From assembly GCF_024139115.2 (NCBI RefSeq), contig NC_085139.1:106803935-106867934 (forward strand): a stretch of 64,000 nucleotides of DNA, in the 5' to 3' direction. Of this stretch, positions 22,545-32,225 are shown one piece after another; within the stretch, counting starts at the first letter, position 1; the number at the start of each line of letters is the position of its first letter. The notes beneath the pieces were generated by a model. It searched no databases. It saw only the letters and a list, made by a program, of their open reading frames with translations, and was not told where the DNA came from. Both the position numbers and the translations under genes were made by a program. This DNA is from Armigeres subalbatus (taxonomy: Eukaryota; Arthropoda; Insecta; Diptera; Culicidae).

Positions 22545-25245
22545 CAAAGGAGGAAAGGAGGCCTCCGGGCGTCTTGAAAAGAGGCTTCCGGGCCTCTTGG
22601 AAGGAGGCTTCCGGGTCTCTTGAAAGGAGGCTTCCGGGCCTCTTGAAAGGAGGTTTCCGGGCCTCTTGAAGGAGGCTTCCGAGCCTCTTGAAAGAAGGCT
22701 TCCGAGCCTCTTGAAAGGAGGCTTCCGGGCCTCTTGAAAGGAGGCTTCCGGGCCTCTTGAAAGGAGGCTTCCGGGCCTCTTGAAAGAAGGCTTCCGGGCC
22801 TCTTGAAATAAGGCTTCCGGGCCTCTTGAAAAGAGGCTTCCGGGCCTCTTGAAAGGAGGCTTCCGGGCCTCTTGAAAGGAGGCTTCCGGGCCTCTTGAAA
22901 GGAGGCTTCCGGGCCTCTTGAAAGGAGGCTTTCGGGCCTCTTGAAAGGAGGCTTCCGGGCCTCTTGAAAGGAGGCTTCCTGGCCTCTTGAAAGGAGGCTT
23001 CCTGGCCTCTTGAAAGGAGGCTTCCGAGCCTCTTGAAAGGAGGCTTCGGGCCTCTTGAAAGGAGGCTTCCGGGCCTCTTGAAAGGAGGTTTCGGGGCCTC
23101 TTGAAAGGAGGTTTCGGGGCTTCTTGAAAAGAGGTTTCGGGGCATCTTGAAAGGATGCTTCCTGGGACTCTTGAGACGAGGCTTCTGGCCTCTTGAAAGG
23201 AGGCTTCGGGCCTCTTGAAAGGAGGCTTCCGGGCCTCTTGAAAGGAGGCTTTCGGGCCTCTTGAAAGGAGGCTTCCGGGCCTCTTGAAATGAGGCTTCTG
23301 GCCTCTTGAAAGGAGGCTTCTGGCATCTTGAAAGGAGGCTTCCGGGCCTCTTGAAAGGAGGCTTCCGGGCCTCTTGAAAGGAGGCTTCCGGGCCTCTTGA
23401 AAGGAGGCTCCCGGGCCTCTTGAAATGAGGCTTCCGGGCCTCTTGAAAGGAGGCTTCCGGGCCTCTTGAAGATAGGAACACCGGGCCTCTTGAAAGAAGG
23501 CTTCCGGGCCTCTTGAAAGGAGGCTTCCGGGATTCTTGAAAAAAGGCTTCCGGGCGTCTTGGAAGGAGGCTTCCGGGCCTCTTGAAAGGAGGCTTCTGGA
23601 CCTCTTGAAAGGAGGCTTCCGGGCCTCTTGAAAGGAGGCTTCCGGGCCTCTTGAAAGGAGGCTTCCGGGCCTCTTGAAAGGAGGCTTCCGGGCCTCTTGA
23701 AAGGAGGCTTCCGGGCCGCTTGAAAGGAGGCTTCCGGGCCGCTTGAAAGGAGGCTTCCGGGCCTCTTGAAAGGAGGCTTCCGGGCCTCTTGAAAGGAGGC
23801 TTCCGGGCCTCTTGAAAGGAGGCTTCCGGGCCTCTTGAAAGGAGGCTTCCGGGCCTCTTGAAAGGAGGCTCCCGGGCCTCTTGAAAGAAGGCTTCCGGGC
23901 CTCTTGAAAGGAGACTTCCGGGCCTCTTGAAAAAAGGCTTCCGGGCGTCTTGGAAGGAGGCTTGCGGGCCTCTTGAAAGGAGGCTTCCGGACCTCTTGAA
24001 AGGAAGCTTCCGGGCCTCTTGAAAGGAGGCTTCCGGGCCTCTTGAAAGGAGGCTTCCGGGCCTCTTGAAAGGAGGCTTCCGGGCCTCTTGAAAGGAGGCT
24101 TCCGGGCCTCTTGAAAGGAGGCTTCCGGGCCTCTTGAAAGGAGGCTTCCGGGCCTCTTGAAAGGAGGCTTCCGGGCCTCTTGAAAGGAGGCTTCCGGGCC
24201 TCTTGAAAGGAGGCCTGGGCCTCTTGAAAGGAGGCTTCCGGGCCTCTTGAAAGGAGGCCTGGGCCTCTTGAAAGGAGGCTTCCTGGTCTCTTGAAAGGAG
24301 GCCTGGCCTCTTGAAAGGAGGCTTCCTGGCCTCTTGAAAGGAGGCTTCCTGGGCGTCTTGAAAGGAGGCTTCCGGGCCTCTTGAAAGGAGGCTTCCGGGC
24401 CTCTTGAAAGGAGGCTTCAGGCCTCTTGAAAGGAGGCTTCCGGGCCTCTTGAAAGGAGGCTTCGGGCCTCTTGAAAGGAGGCTTCCGGGCCTCTTGAAAG
24501 GAGGCTTCCGGGCCTCTTGAAAGGAGGCTTCTGGCCTCTTGAAAGGAGGCTTCCTGGCCTCTTGAAAGGAGGCTTCCGGGCCTCTTGAAAGGAGGCTTCC
24601 GGCCTCTTGAAAGGAGGCTTCCTGGTCTCTTGAAAGGGGGCTTCCTGGCCTCTTGAAAGGAGGCTCCCTGGCCTCTTGAAAGGAGGTTCCCTGCCTCTTG
24701 AAAGGAGCCTTCCTGGCCTCTTGAAAGGAGGCTTCCTGGCCTCTTGAAAGGAGACTTCCGGGCCTCTGGAAAGGAGACTTCCGGGCCTCTTGAAAGGAGG
24801 CTTCCTGGCCTCTTGAAAGGAGGCTTCTGGCCTCTTGAAAGGAGGCTTCCGGCCTCTTGAAAGGAGGCTTCCTGGCCTCTTGAAAGGAGGCTTCGGGCCT
24901 CTTGAAAGGAGGCTTCCGGGCCTCATGAAAGGAGGCTTCCGGGCCTCTTGAAAGGAGGCTTCTGGCCTCTTTAAAGGAGGCTTCCGGGCCCCTTGAAAGG
25001 AGGCTTCCGGGCCTCTTGAAAGGAGGCTTCCGGGCCTCTTGAAAGGAGGCTTCCGGGCCTCTTGAAAGGAGGCTTCCGGGCCTCTTGATAGGAGGCTTCC
25101 GGGCCTCTTGAAAGGAGGCTTCCGGGCCTCTTGAAAGGAGGCTTCCGGGCCTCTTGAAAGCAGGCTTCCGGGCCTCTTAAAAGGAGGCTTCCGGACCTCT
25201 TGAAAGGAGGCTTCCGGGCCTCTTGAAAGGAGGCTTCCGAACCCT
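22545..25245 (-). repeat. 2.7-kb minisatellite of a 23-bp unit
   Basis: About 115 units, consensus starting ggcttccggg and ending cttgaaagga on the plus strand, with scattered 20-22 bp variants. Read on the minus strand the unit has no stop in any of its three phases, so the array stays open in every frame despite length variants, giving frames of 350, 278, 169 and 100 codons built from a 23-residue repeat (PPFKRPGSLLSRGPEAS). I regard these frames as a consequence of the DNA repeat; no start context, splice signal or non-repeat domain supports a gene. Confidence 0.9.
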
Positions 25246-25601
25246 TAAATTGAAGATTTAAATTCAGTACCATGATCTTAATATAATATATATTACATAT
25301 ATTAATCAGGTAGATTGCATTTGAAGTTTTTCTGGTTTTTTGTCCAACAGCCCTTCATACACTGTGCTGGTAGTGAACAGGATTGAACAGCAGGATTGAA
25401 CAGGCTTTGATTTACCGATCACCATGCATATTATATACAATACAAAGTTTAGAAATAAAAAAAATACAATTATAAACTTTTTGTCGATAAACTTTTTTTG
25501 GAATTCTAATACATCCGGCATTATGCATTTTTGTCCGAGGTACCCCCTGGGATCACCAAAGGTACCCCCAGGGGTACATGTACCCAGGTTGAGAGCCGCT
25601 G
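25246..25601 (-). mobile_element. hAT-like terminus and flank, copy 2
   Basis: On the minus strand the segment starts cagcggctctcaacctgg at 25601, followed by gggtacatgtaccc, then (after about 120 bp) ataatatgcatg, taaatcaaagcct and gcacagtgtat before the minisatellite. The same ordered parts are in the plus strand at 8032-8620. The opposite terminus was not found, and the 8-mers outside the two ends at 8032 and 25601 differ, so they are not the two ends of one insertion. Confidence 0.7.
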
Positions 25602-26739
25602 CTTCAGGTTATACTTTAACACAATGTGCCACTTGGTTTATGATGGACTGAAACCTCTAGAAGTAAAAATGTAAAAATATACGTTTTCCCAAAGTAATTT
25701 CCATAAAAACTTCAAACGCGATGCCGAAAGCGAAACAGCAACCAATCCGGCCCAAATTCTGCACAGTTGTTTGGAACCCAAAATCGTTTCGAAAAAGCAT
25801 TGATTTGAAAAAATGACTATGACGCCCCACTCTACTGGCTACATATGCTTTTAGAAAGCTTGTACACGTTAAATTTCGGACACTGTACAATAATGTACAA
25901 TTGATTTGTCGCTATTTCATCATTCTGGATGAGAGCAAAAATATGCTTAAAGCATCACATGAAGCGGAAATTAGTTTGTCATGTGCATGGATGTCTCAGT
26001 GGTTTGTGAAATTAAAAAAACCCTGATTAATCCACCTAGCGGTGATGATGCCTTTCTCGCTCGTTCAAATGGGTTGACAAACATATTAGAAAAGTCTAAT
26101 ATAACACTAAATAGATCTTATTTTTCAAATTTGTTTATGGCAGCCCTTACTTTGTACCGTTAAATGCACAAAAACGATCCATAAATAACATCAGAATGTT
26201 CCATAAAACGCTACCTCAAATCCAAAAAATAGCTCAGGCTTATCCATAAAGAATAATTTTAAGATCCATAACTAAGCATAACTAAGCTAAAAAAATATAT
26301 ATCAAATAATTGTAAAATAAGTATGTACCTTTAAACATGATCAAGAAAAACAATATCATTCCTGCTATTTTCCCATGAACGTATGACAAATGATCCATAA
26401 ATGTTTGGAAAATTATTCATAGAAAACTACATTTAATAAAAAAATACAATTTTGCGCAATTTTTATCGTGATTATGATCCATAACTTCGGTGATATGATC
26501 CATAATTTTGGTCAATTGACAAACTTTTTCTGTTTTGAAGTCAGAATCCAGCTTAGGCTTCTGGCACCTTCTGAAATAGTATGATTCTTCATCATATAGA
26601 TAAGAATTCATTTTTTGCTGATGAGCAGTTCCGTTTTTGTCAATGCCATTTAACCACTTTTCAATTACGATTTACGATTTTGATCCGACTTAATAAAGTC
26701 TTAGAAGAATTCTACTAGGGTTGCTTTTCTTCATATAGA
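25602..26739. other. AT-rich stretch with gatccataa words
   Basis: No gene is seen. The word atccataa (usually gatccataa) occurs at least six times between 26170 and 26510 at irregular spacing. A piece at 26012-26055, gattaatccacctagcggtg and cctttctcgc, matches the 5' end of the repeat at 59490. Confidence 0.45.
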
Positions 26740-28525
26740 GAGCATTTCGGCATTTCTCAGCTTCTCCCACATAATCCGAGTGCTATTTGAAATCTTCAAA
26801 CGTATATGTTGTCGCTATGAATGGGTTTCCAATTAATTGGTCTCGTGAAGTCCAAGATTTAGGATTCATGTATAGCATGAATTAATTAACTATCAAAAAC
26901 ACAGAAGGTATGCAAACGAAAAGGTACGATTATAGTTAGTTAAAATTTATAGAACATCAAAACCATTTACTAAAATAAATTGTTTTATTTTCAAACTAAT
27001 TGTTAGCCCAGCCATGTTTTACATATACTGTGCCAATATTTGCTGCAACGCCAGGAAGAATGCATTACAGTGAATTCAAATCAAATGTTGAAATTGATTC
27101 TGAAGTTGCTTCCATGCACACCAAAACATTATGAATATTAGGTGACATATCTGACATCTGACATTATGACACAAAAGCACATGACGTAAACTCAATCGTA
27201 TATGTTTTTCAACGTCAGATGATTTAAATATGCCACGGAACCTAAACACAGCACAGGTGCGTTGCCGCACGAATGTACAAGCAACCGATGATCAGTGCAA
27301 ATTGAGTATAACCTGTTATACTTCGATCATCACATATCCAAGAAGCGGAGAGAGCCAAGGGGTAACGCTTTAGGCTGTCACTCAGCAGGTCTATGTTCGA
27401 TGCTCATCCTGACTCTCTTTGTTTAATGTTAAATTTAAACATTTTTAGTTAATACCAATAAATTTTATTCATTTTTTTTCCATAGCTCAATACCAAATTT
27501 TTAAAACGACTTTGTGGTGACCGATGCTGCTTCCAAATTTTCTGGCTTCTTAAGGCATTTTGATTTTGCATCTATTCGTCCAAAAAGTATTCACAAAACT
27601 GACAAAACTTTATACAGGTAAACATAGCGTACTGCGATTTTTCACAAACTAGAAAACAGAATCATTACTATAGAAACAAGTTATGCTTAGCAGCATACTT
27701 TACATTTGATATAAATGTTTTATTATGAATACATTTGCATCTATATTAACTATCACCATATTCTCCACAGACTTATCTGCATTTTTTAAACAAAGATTAA
27801 AACATAGATTTGTCAAGTCTGAGAGACGAGAGCACTCCCATGCAATCCAACACCACCAACAGCTAGCCGAAGTATTTACCTATATGTTAGACACACAAGG
27901 ATGTTATCGATCATTTAGTAATCTGCGTTAGATCATTTAGTAGTTTGTCTATAACTCATTCCAGAGGCTGAATTCCAAAATGTGTTATACGGTGGACTTC
28001 TGATGCGAAGGTTTTTCTATATATCTGCCTAATATATCGATGTTTCAATTCCACCATTGAAGGAGTTACAGTGTTAGTTGCAGTGACTTATACCAAATGA
28101 TAACAAAATTCCAATCATTCAGTATAAGCTACTGCTACTAGCTCTATAGCTCTATTACCAGTATAATTGAAACATCGAACTGTTAGGCAGAGTTGTAGAT
28201 AAACCTTTGAATTAGCAGTCCACCATACTACATTTTGAAATCTAGCCTCTGGAATGTGTTATTGACAAACTACTAAATGATTGAACGCAGATTACTAAAT
28301 GATCGAAAACATCCTTGTAGTGTAGATATGTAGCCTACATGGCTTTTAATCGAAATAATGAAACTTTCATGTTACCAATCTAAGAGAAAATTAAATTTCG
28401 AACCCGAAAAATCAAACTATTTTCGGCTAAAATGTGTTTTAACGTTTTAATTATCATTTTAAAATTGACGCCCTATATCCCTTGCCGGGTGAAATAAAAA
28501 AGCATCATCCGGCCCCCATTTTGTT
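26740..28525 (+). repeat. Duplicated segment, copy A
   Basis: Long stretches match copy B (29085-31012) in the same order: ctcccacataatcc near 26767 and 29099; catgttttacatatactg near 27014 and 29351; cgagagcactccca near 27827 and 29871; ttgccgggtgaaataaaa near 28479 and 30965. A tRNA-like ggttcga-type segment occurs near 27380. Copy A alone has a foldback at 27896-28317. The segment may be a large non-autonomous transposon present twice, or a tandem duplication. Confidence 0.8.
27896..28317. mobile_element. 422-bp foldback element
   Basis: Arms of about 190 bp begin caaggatgttatcgatca; the right end read in reverse begins caaggatgttttcgatca and matches through agtaatctgcg, cattccagaggct and cgatgtttcaatt. 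The loop is about 45 bp. Copy B of the surrounding duplication has no such element at the equivalent place (about 29930). A one-armed relative lies at 28870-29030. Confidence 0.85.
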
Positions 28526-28531
28526 TACTTA

Positions 28532-28779
28532 TCTTATATATAAAAATGAAATGGTCTGTGTTCGTATCCGCATAACTCGAAAACGGCTGGATGGATTTTC
28601 TTCATTTCTTCAGCGGAAATGTTCGTTACCGTTTCCGACGGGTTTATATGACATTTCCTCATGTGAAAATTACTCTTAAGGTGGTGCAAATCGTGAAAAA
28701 CTAAAATTAGGATTCGTATGGAAATTTCACATGGGCATTTTCGCCTACTACGCAGGACAACGTCTGCCGGGTCGACTAG
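28532..28779 (+). mobile_element. Non-autonomous Helitron, 248 bp
   Basis: The 5' end is tcttatatataaaaatgaa and the 3' end is acgtctgccgggtcgactag; these are the TC start and CTAG end expected of Helitrons. The element lies between an A (28531) and a T (28780), the usual insertion dinucleotide, and there is no target duplication. The flank on the left (attttgtttact) is the end of duplicated copy A and recurs without the element in copy B at about 31001-31012. The 3' hairpin is weak. Confidence 0.85.
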
Positions 28780-29084
28780 TACTGAATAATAATAACTAAT
28801 GAAAAAATAATGTTATTAACAGTATAAGTTATTACAAGCTAGTGTTTCATCTCTGTTATTAATTAAATTAATACAATAAACTGTAGGACAGAGCTGTCGA
28901 AAAATATTCGCACCAGAAGTCCACCATAAAACACGTTTTGAAATTTAACCTCTGGAATGAGTCATCGAGAAACTAAATGATCGAATTTAGATTACTACAT
29001 GATCCAAAACATGTTTGGATTGTAGAAAAGTTTGGATACATTTTCATTGACTTGCAAGAATGAAAAATTTTCTCCGAATCCTTC
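28780..29084. repeat. Partial relative of the 27896-28317 foldback
   Basis: From 28915 to 29030 the words ccagaagtccaccata, cctctggaatga and gatccaaaacatg follow the order of the right arm of the foldback in copy A, with roughly one mismatch in six. Only one arm is present. Confidence 0.6.
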
Positions 29085-29998
29085 CGAAACTCAGATTCTC
29101 CCACATAATCCCAGTGCTATTTGAAATCTTCAAACAGATATGTTGTCACTATATGAATGTTACAATTAATTGGTCTAGCGAAGTCCAAGATTTAGGACTC
29201 ATGTATAGCATGAATTAATTAACTTTCAAAAACCACACAGAAGGTATGCAAGCGAAAAGGTAGGAATAATACTAAATTAATATTTATAGAAAATCAAAAC
29301 CATTTACTAAAATAATTTGTTTTATTTACAAACTAATTGTTAGACCATCCATGTTTTACATATACTGTGCCAATATGGATTGGATTGGTGGATTCAAATT
29401 AAATATTGAAATTGATGTTGCTTCCCTGCACACCAAAACACTATGAATATTAGGTGACTTATCTGAATGAATTGACACAAAAGCACATGACGTAAACTCA
29501 ATCGTATATGTTTTCAACGTCAGATGATTTAAATATGCCACGGAACCTAAACACAGCAGCCGGTGCGTTGCCGCACGAATGCACAAGCAGCAGATGATCA
29601 GTGCAAATTGCGTATAACCTGTTATACTTCGATCACCAATCTTTCAAGAAGTAAAGATAGCTGAGGGTAACGTTCTAGGCTCTCACTCAGAGAGTCCTGT
29701 GATCAACGCTCGTTCGGCTCTATTCTTTTTTTTCAAAAACATATTTTCTAGTATAATACCAATGAACTTTAAACAATTTTTATTTTCTATAACTCAATAC
29801 CAAATTTTTAAAACGAATTCTCTGCGTTTGTAAACAAAGATTAGAACATCGATTCGTCAAATCTAAGAGGCGAGAGCACTCCCACGCAATCCAACACCAC
29901 CAACAGACAGCCGAAGTCTACACCTTTATATCAGGCTACATATCTACACATGTTGTTTAATCGAAATAATTAGACTTACGTGTTGCCAATCTAAAAGT

Positions 29999-30850
29999 GG
30001 CAGTGCGAGTTGGCTCTTGTTTCGGACGGCGGGACGATCGCGCGATTTGCCGAAATTTTGTGTTTTGCATTGCGCGGCCGGTAATAAAGTTAACCAGTTC
30101 AGTGCGTGTTGGCTCTTGTTTCGGACGGCAGAACAATCGCGCGATTTGCCGAAATTTTGTGTTTTGCATTGCGCGGCCGGTAATAAAGTTAATTAGTGCA
30201 GTGCGAGTTGGCTCTTGTTTCGGACGGCGGAACGATCGCGCGGTTTGCCGAAATTTTGTGTTTTGCATTGCGCGACCGGTAATAAAGTTAATTAGTTCAG
30301 TGCGAGTTGGCTCTTGTTTCGGACGGCAGAACGATCACGCGATTTGCCGAAATTTTGTGTTTTGCATTGCGCGGTCGGTAATAAAGTTAATTAGTGCAGT
30401 GCGAGTTGGCTCTTGTTTCGGACGGCGGAACGATCGCGCGATTTGCCGAAATTTTGTGTTTTGTTTTGTTTTTCCTTAGGACGGTTCGTAAAAAAATTGA
30501 TGAATATATTTTATTATTTTTACAGCATATACTGTTATTGACAAACGCTCTATATTGTCGAATAGAGCTCCCTATTATTCACCTTTCCCACTAACACAAA
30601 TTTTCCTTCCCGAGACATCTATGAAGGTAGTATGGGTTCCCTGCATCTTCACTAGTAGATGTTGAACTAACATTCCTTCCCTTCCTTCCGTGATTGTAAG
30701 GACGTGGCCAGGTATACAACTGCTACTGTATAGGAAAAGGTACTAATCCCAAGTACCAATTTGCGACAATATACAGTAGATTGCTCAATTGAGCATTGTA
30801 TAGCCACCCACGATTTGTACAATCACATATGCTATGCTATGCTATGCTTT
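29999..30850 (+). mobile_element. 852-bp LINE-end-derived retroposon with 20-bp duplication
   Basis: The insert is bounded by exact 20-bp copies of cgtgttgccaatctaaaagt at 29979-29998 and 30851-30870. It begins with about 4.8 tandem 99-bp units, continues through about 350 bp of non-coding sequence and ends in (tatgc)4 plus ttt. It holds no reverse transcriptase. Its 3' part (caaggacgtggccagg region, 30700-30760) matches a segment at 60485-60560. The long exact duplication and simple-repeat tail indicate target-primed insertion by LINE machinery. Confidence 0.88.
30001..30470 (+). repeat. 99-bp tandem repeat, ~4.8 units
   Basis: Units start cagtgcgagttggctctt at 30001, 30100, 30199, 30298 and 30397, an exact 99-bp period. 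As 99 is divisible by 3, the plus frame 29997-30479 (160 codons) repeats a 33-residue peptide, and the minus strand is also open. Each unit has a tcagtgc-like start and taataaagtt near its end. By position, at the 5' end of a retroposon, the units resemble promoter monomers of some LINE 5' UTRs. A protein gene is unlikely. Confidence 0.9.
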
Positions 30851-31012
30851 CGTGTTGCCAATCTAAAAGTAAATTAAATTTCGAACCTGAAAAATCCAAC
30901 TATTTTCGGTTAAAATGTGTTTTAACGTTTTAACAACCATTTTAAAATTGACGTCCTATATCCCTTGCCGGGTGAAATAAAAAGGCATCATCCGGCCCCA
31001 TTTTGTTTACTC

Positions 31013-31440
31013 GCTTTCGTCAGGGCCATGCGGTGTGTTGGTGATGCTTCCTTCTGCGATATTCATCCGACGGCAAGCGAATGCAGTGCCGTTCGCTCCC
31101 GCCGAAATGTGCTTGCATACGCTGATTGAACGCCGCTGATCGAACTCGTATGTAGGGTATGCGAGCGCATGATAGCAAAATAATAGAAAAAATGGGCCTG
31201 ATTACGTTTAGTAAAGAGAAACGTTATTAATTATTGAACACATTTCTTTTCGTTAAAGGTTACCCAAATAAACACTTATAAGGCGATCATGGCCTCAGTG
31301 GAGACAATGGGGTCTTAATAATATTGTTCATCATTGCATTACTTAACGTTTGCTTTACTTGAAGCGACACGTTGTAATTGTGCCATTATGAATATTAATT
31401 GAAAACAATAATTTCTCCAACAAATTGGCTTTCCTACCTA
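31013..31440. other. No gene seen
   Basis: The first 150 bp are GC-richer and directly continue the right flank of copy B; the remainder is AT-rich. No frame or motif is supported. Confidence 0.35.
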
Positions 31441-31525
31441 TATACTGCCGCCGCAAGCGTAACTGTTCCATATTTTCTTCCATGCAAAATCAATATTGGA
31501 CGATTATGCTTGCGACGGCAGTATA
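31441..31525. mobile_element. 85-bp palindromic mini-element with tactgccg ends
   Basis: Left tatactgccgccgcaagcg and right cgcttgcgacggcagtata-like ends pair over about 24 bp. Inner sequence differs from the relatives at 13989 and 14689, but the outer actgccg and total size are shared. Confidence 0.75.
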
Positions 31526-31779
31526 GTGGAGCTCATTTTACCTCCAAGAAATTTAGATTAATTATTAAGACGAAATGAATCCAATTTCATTTCTAGCAAA
31601 TTCAAAGTTTGTCTATTTGTTAATGCATTAAAACTATCAATTTCGAATTATCAAATATATATTTTCTTTCATTGATTCAATAATACTTCCAATATTGGCA
31701 CCGTTACCCTAGCAGAGTGAACTCTGTGGCTTTGAAAAGAAATGCACACATACTAATTTGATAAATACTGTACGACTTC

Positions 31780-31880
31780 GGTTTACTCATACCATGTGAG
31801 TTCCGATAGTTTTGTGGTATGGCAAGCGCCTTCCACCCCAGAGGTCAGAAGTTCGAATCTAGGTGTATTCAGTTGAGAAC
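31780..31880 (+). repeat. tRNA-like segment, probable SINE remnant
   Basis: gtggtatggcaagcgcc, then agaagttcgaatctagg (B-box-like) about 30 bp on, gives the spacing of a Pol III A/B box pair. The flanks do not fold as a tRNA acceptor stem, so I do not call a tRNA gene. Confidence 0.4.
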
Positions 31881-31884
31881 ATTT

Positions 31885-32225
31885 TGCTATTTTTTTATTC
31901 GCAAAAACAGTTTTTTGGCCATAACTCCAGATTGCGATGAGCTATTGATCTAATTTTCAATAGCAAACAATGGGACTGAATTCCGCGTCGTCTGCAACTT
32001 GTTGCGAGCAAATCGGACAATGGGAAGTTCAAAAAAGTGTGTCTACAAAATTTGTACACATACACACACACATACATACATACACACACACAGACATCAC
32101 CTCAATTCGTCGAGCTGAGTCGATCGGTATATAAAAATCGGCCCTCCGGGCCTCCTATCAAAATTTTGTTTTTGAAGCAATATTATAGCCTTTACGTACA
32201 CTTAGTGTACGAGAAAGGCAAAACT
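31885..32225 (+). repeat. Mosquito interspersed repeat with embedded (CA)n, copy 2
   Basis: Landmarks in order: tttttggccataactcc, aacaatggga, caacttgttgcgagcaaatc, a (ca)n/(ta)-rich microsatellite at 32057-32092, agacatcacctcaattcg, gagctgagtcgatcggtat, tctatcaaaattt-like and the 3' end atagcctttac with tacgagaaaggcaaaa. The copy at 59885-60200 has the same order. Confidence 0.7.

Larger units (their letters stand above)
29085..31012 (+). repeat. Duplicated segment, copy B
   Basis: Homologous to copy A (26740-28525). It carries an extra 852-bp insertion at 29999-30850, bounded by a 20-bp direct repeat; removing it restores collinearity with copy A, where the target word reads catgttaccaatctaaga. 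The insertion and the foldback of copy A sit less than 100 bp from each other in the shared coordinate, yet each is private to one copy. Confidence 0.8.

Noticed and set aside
22429..23481. 350-codon minus-strand frame as a repeat-protein gene
   Set aside because: The frame is produced by a stop-free 23-bp minisatellite unit, equally long frames occur in other phases, and its end lies inside a SINE.
8032..25601. A single 17.5-kb hAT element bounded by inverted CAGCGG ends
   Set aside because: The 8 bp outside the two ends differ (atctatat versus cttcaggt), and each end has its own copy of the internal parts.
29997..30479. 160-codon frame as a protein of 33-residue repeats
   Set aside because: It is the tandem 99-bp DNA unit of a retroposon; the opposite strand is equally open.
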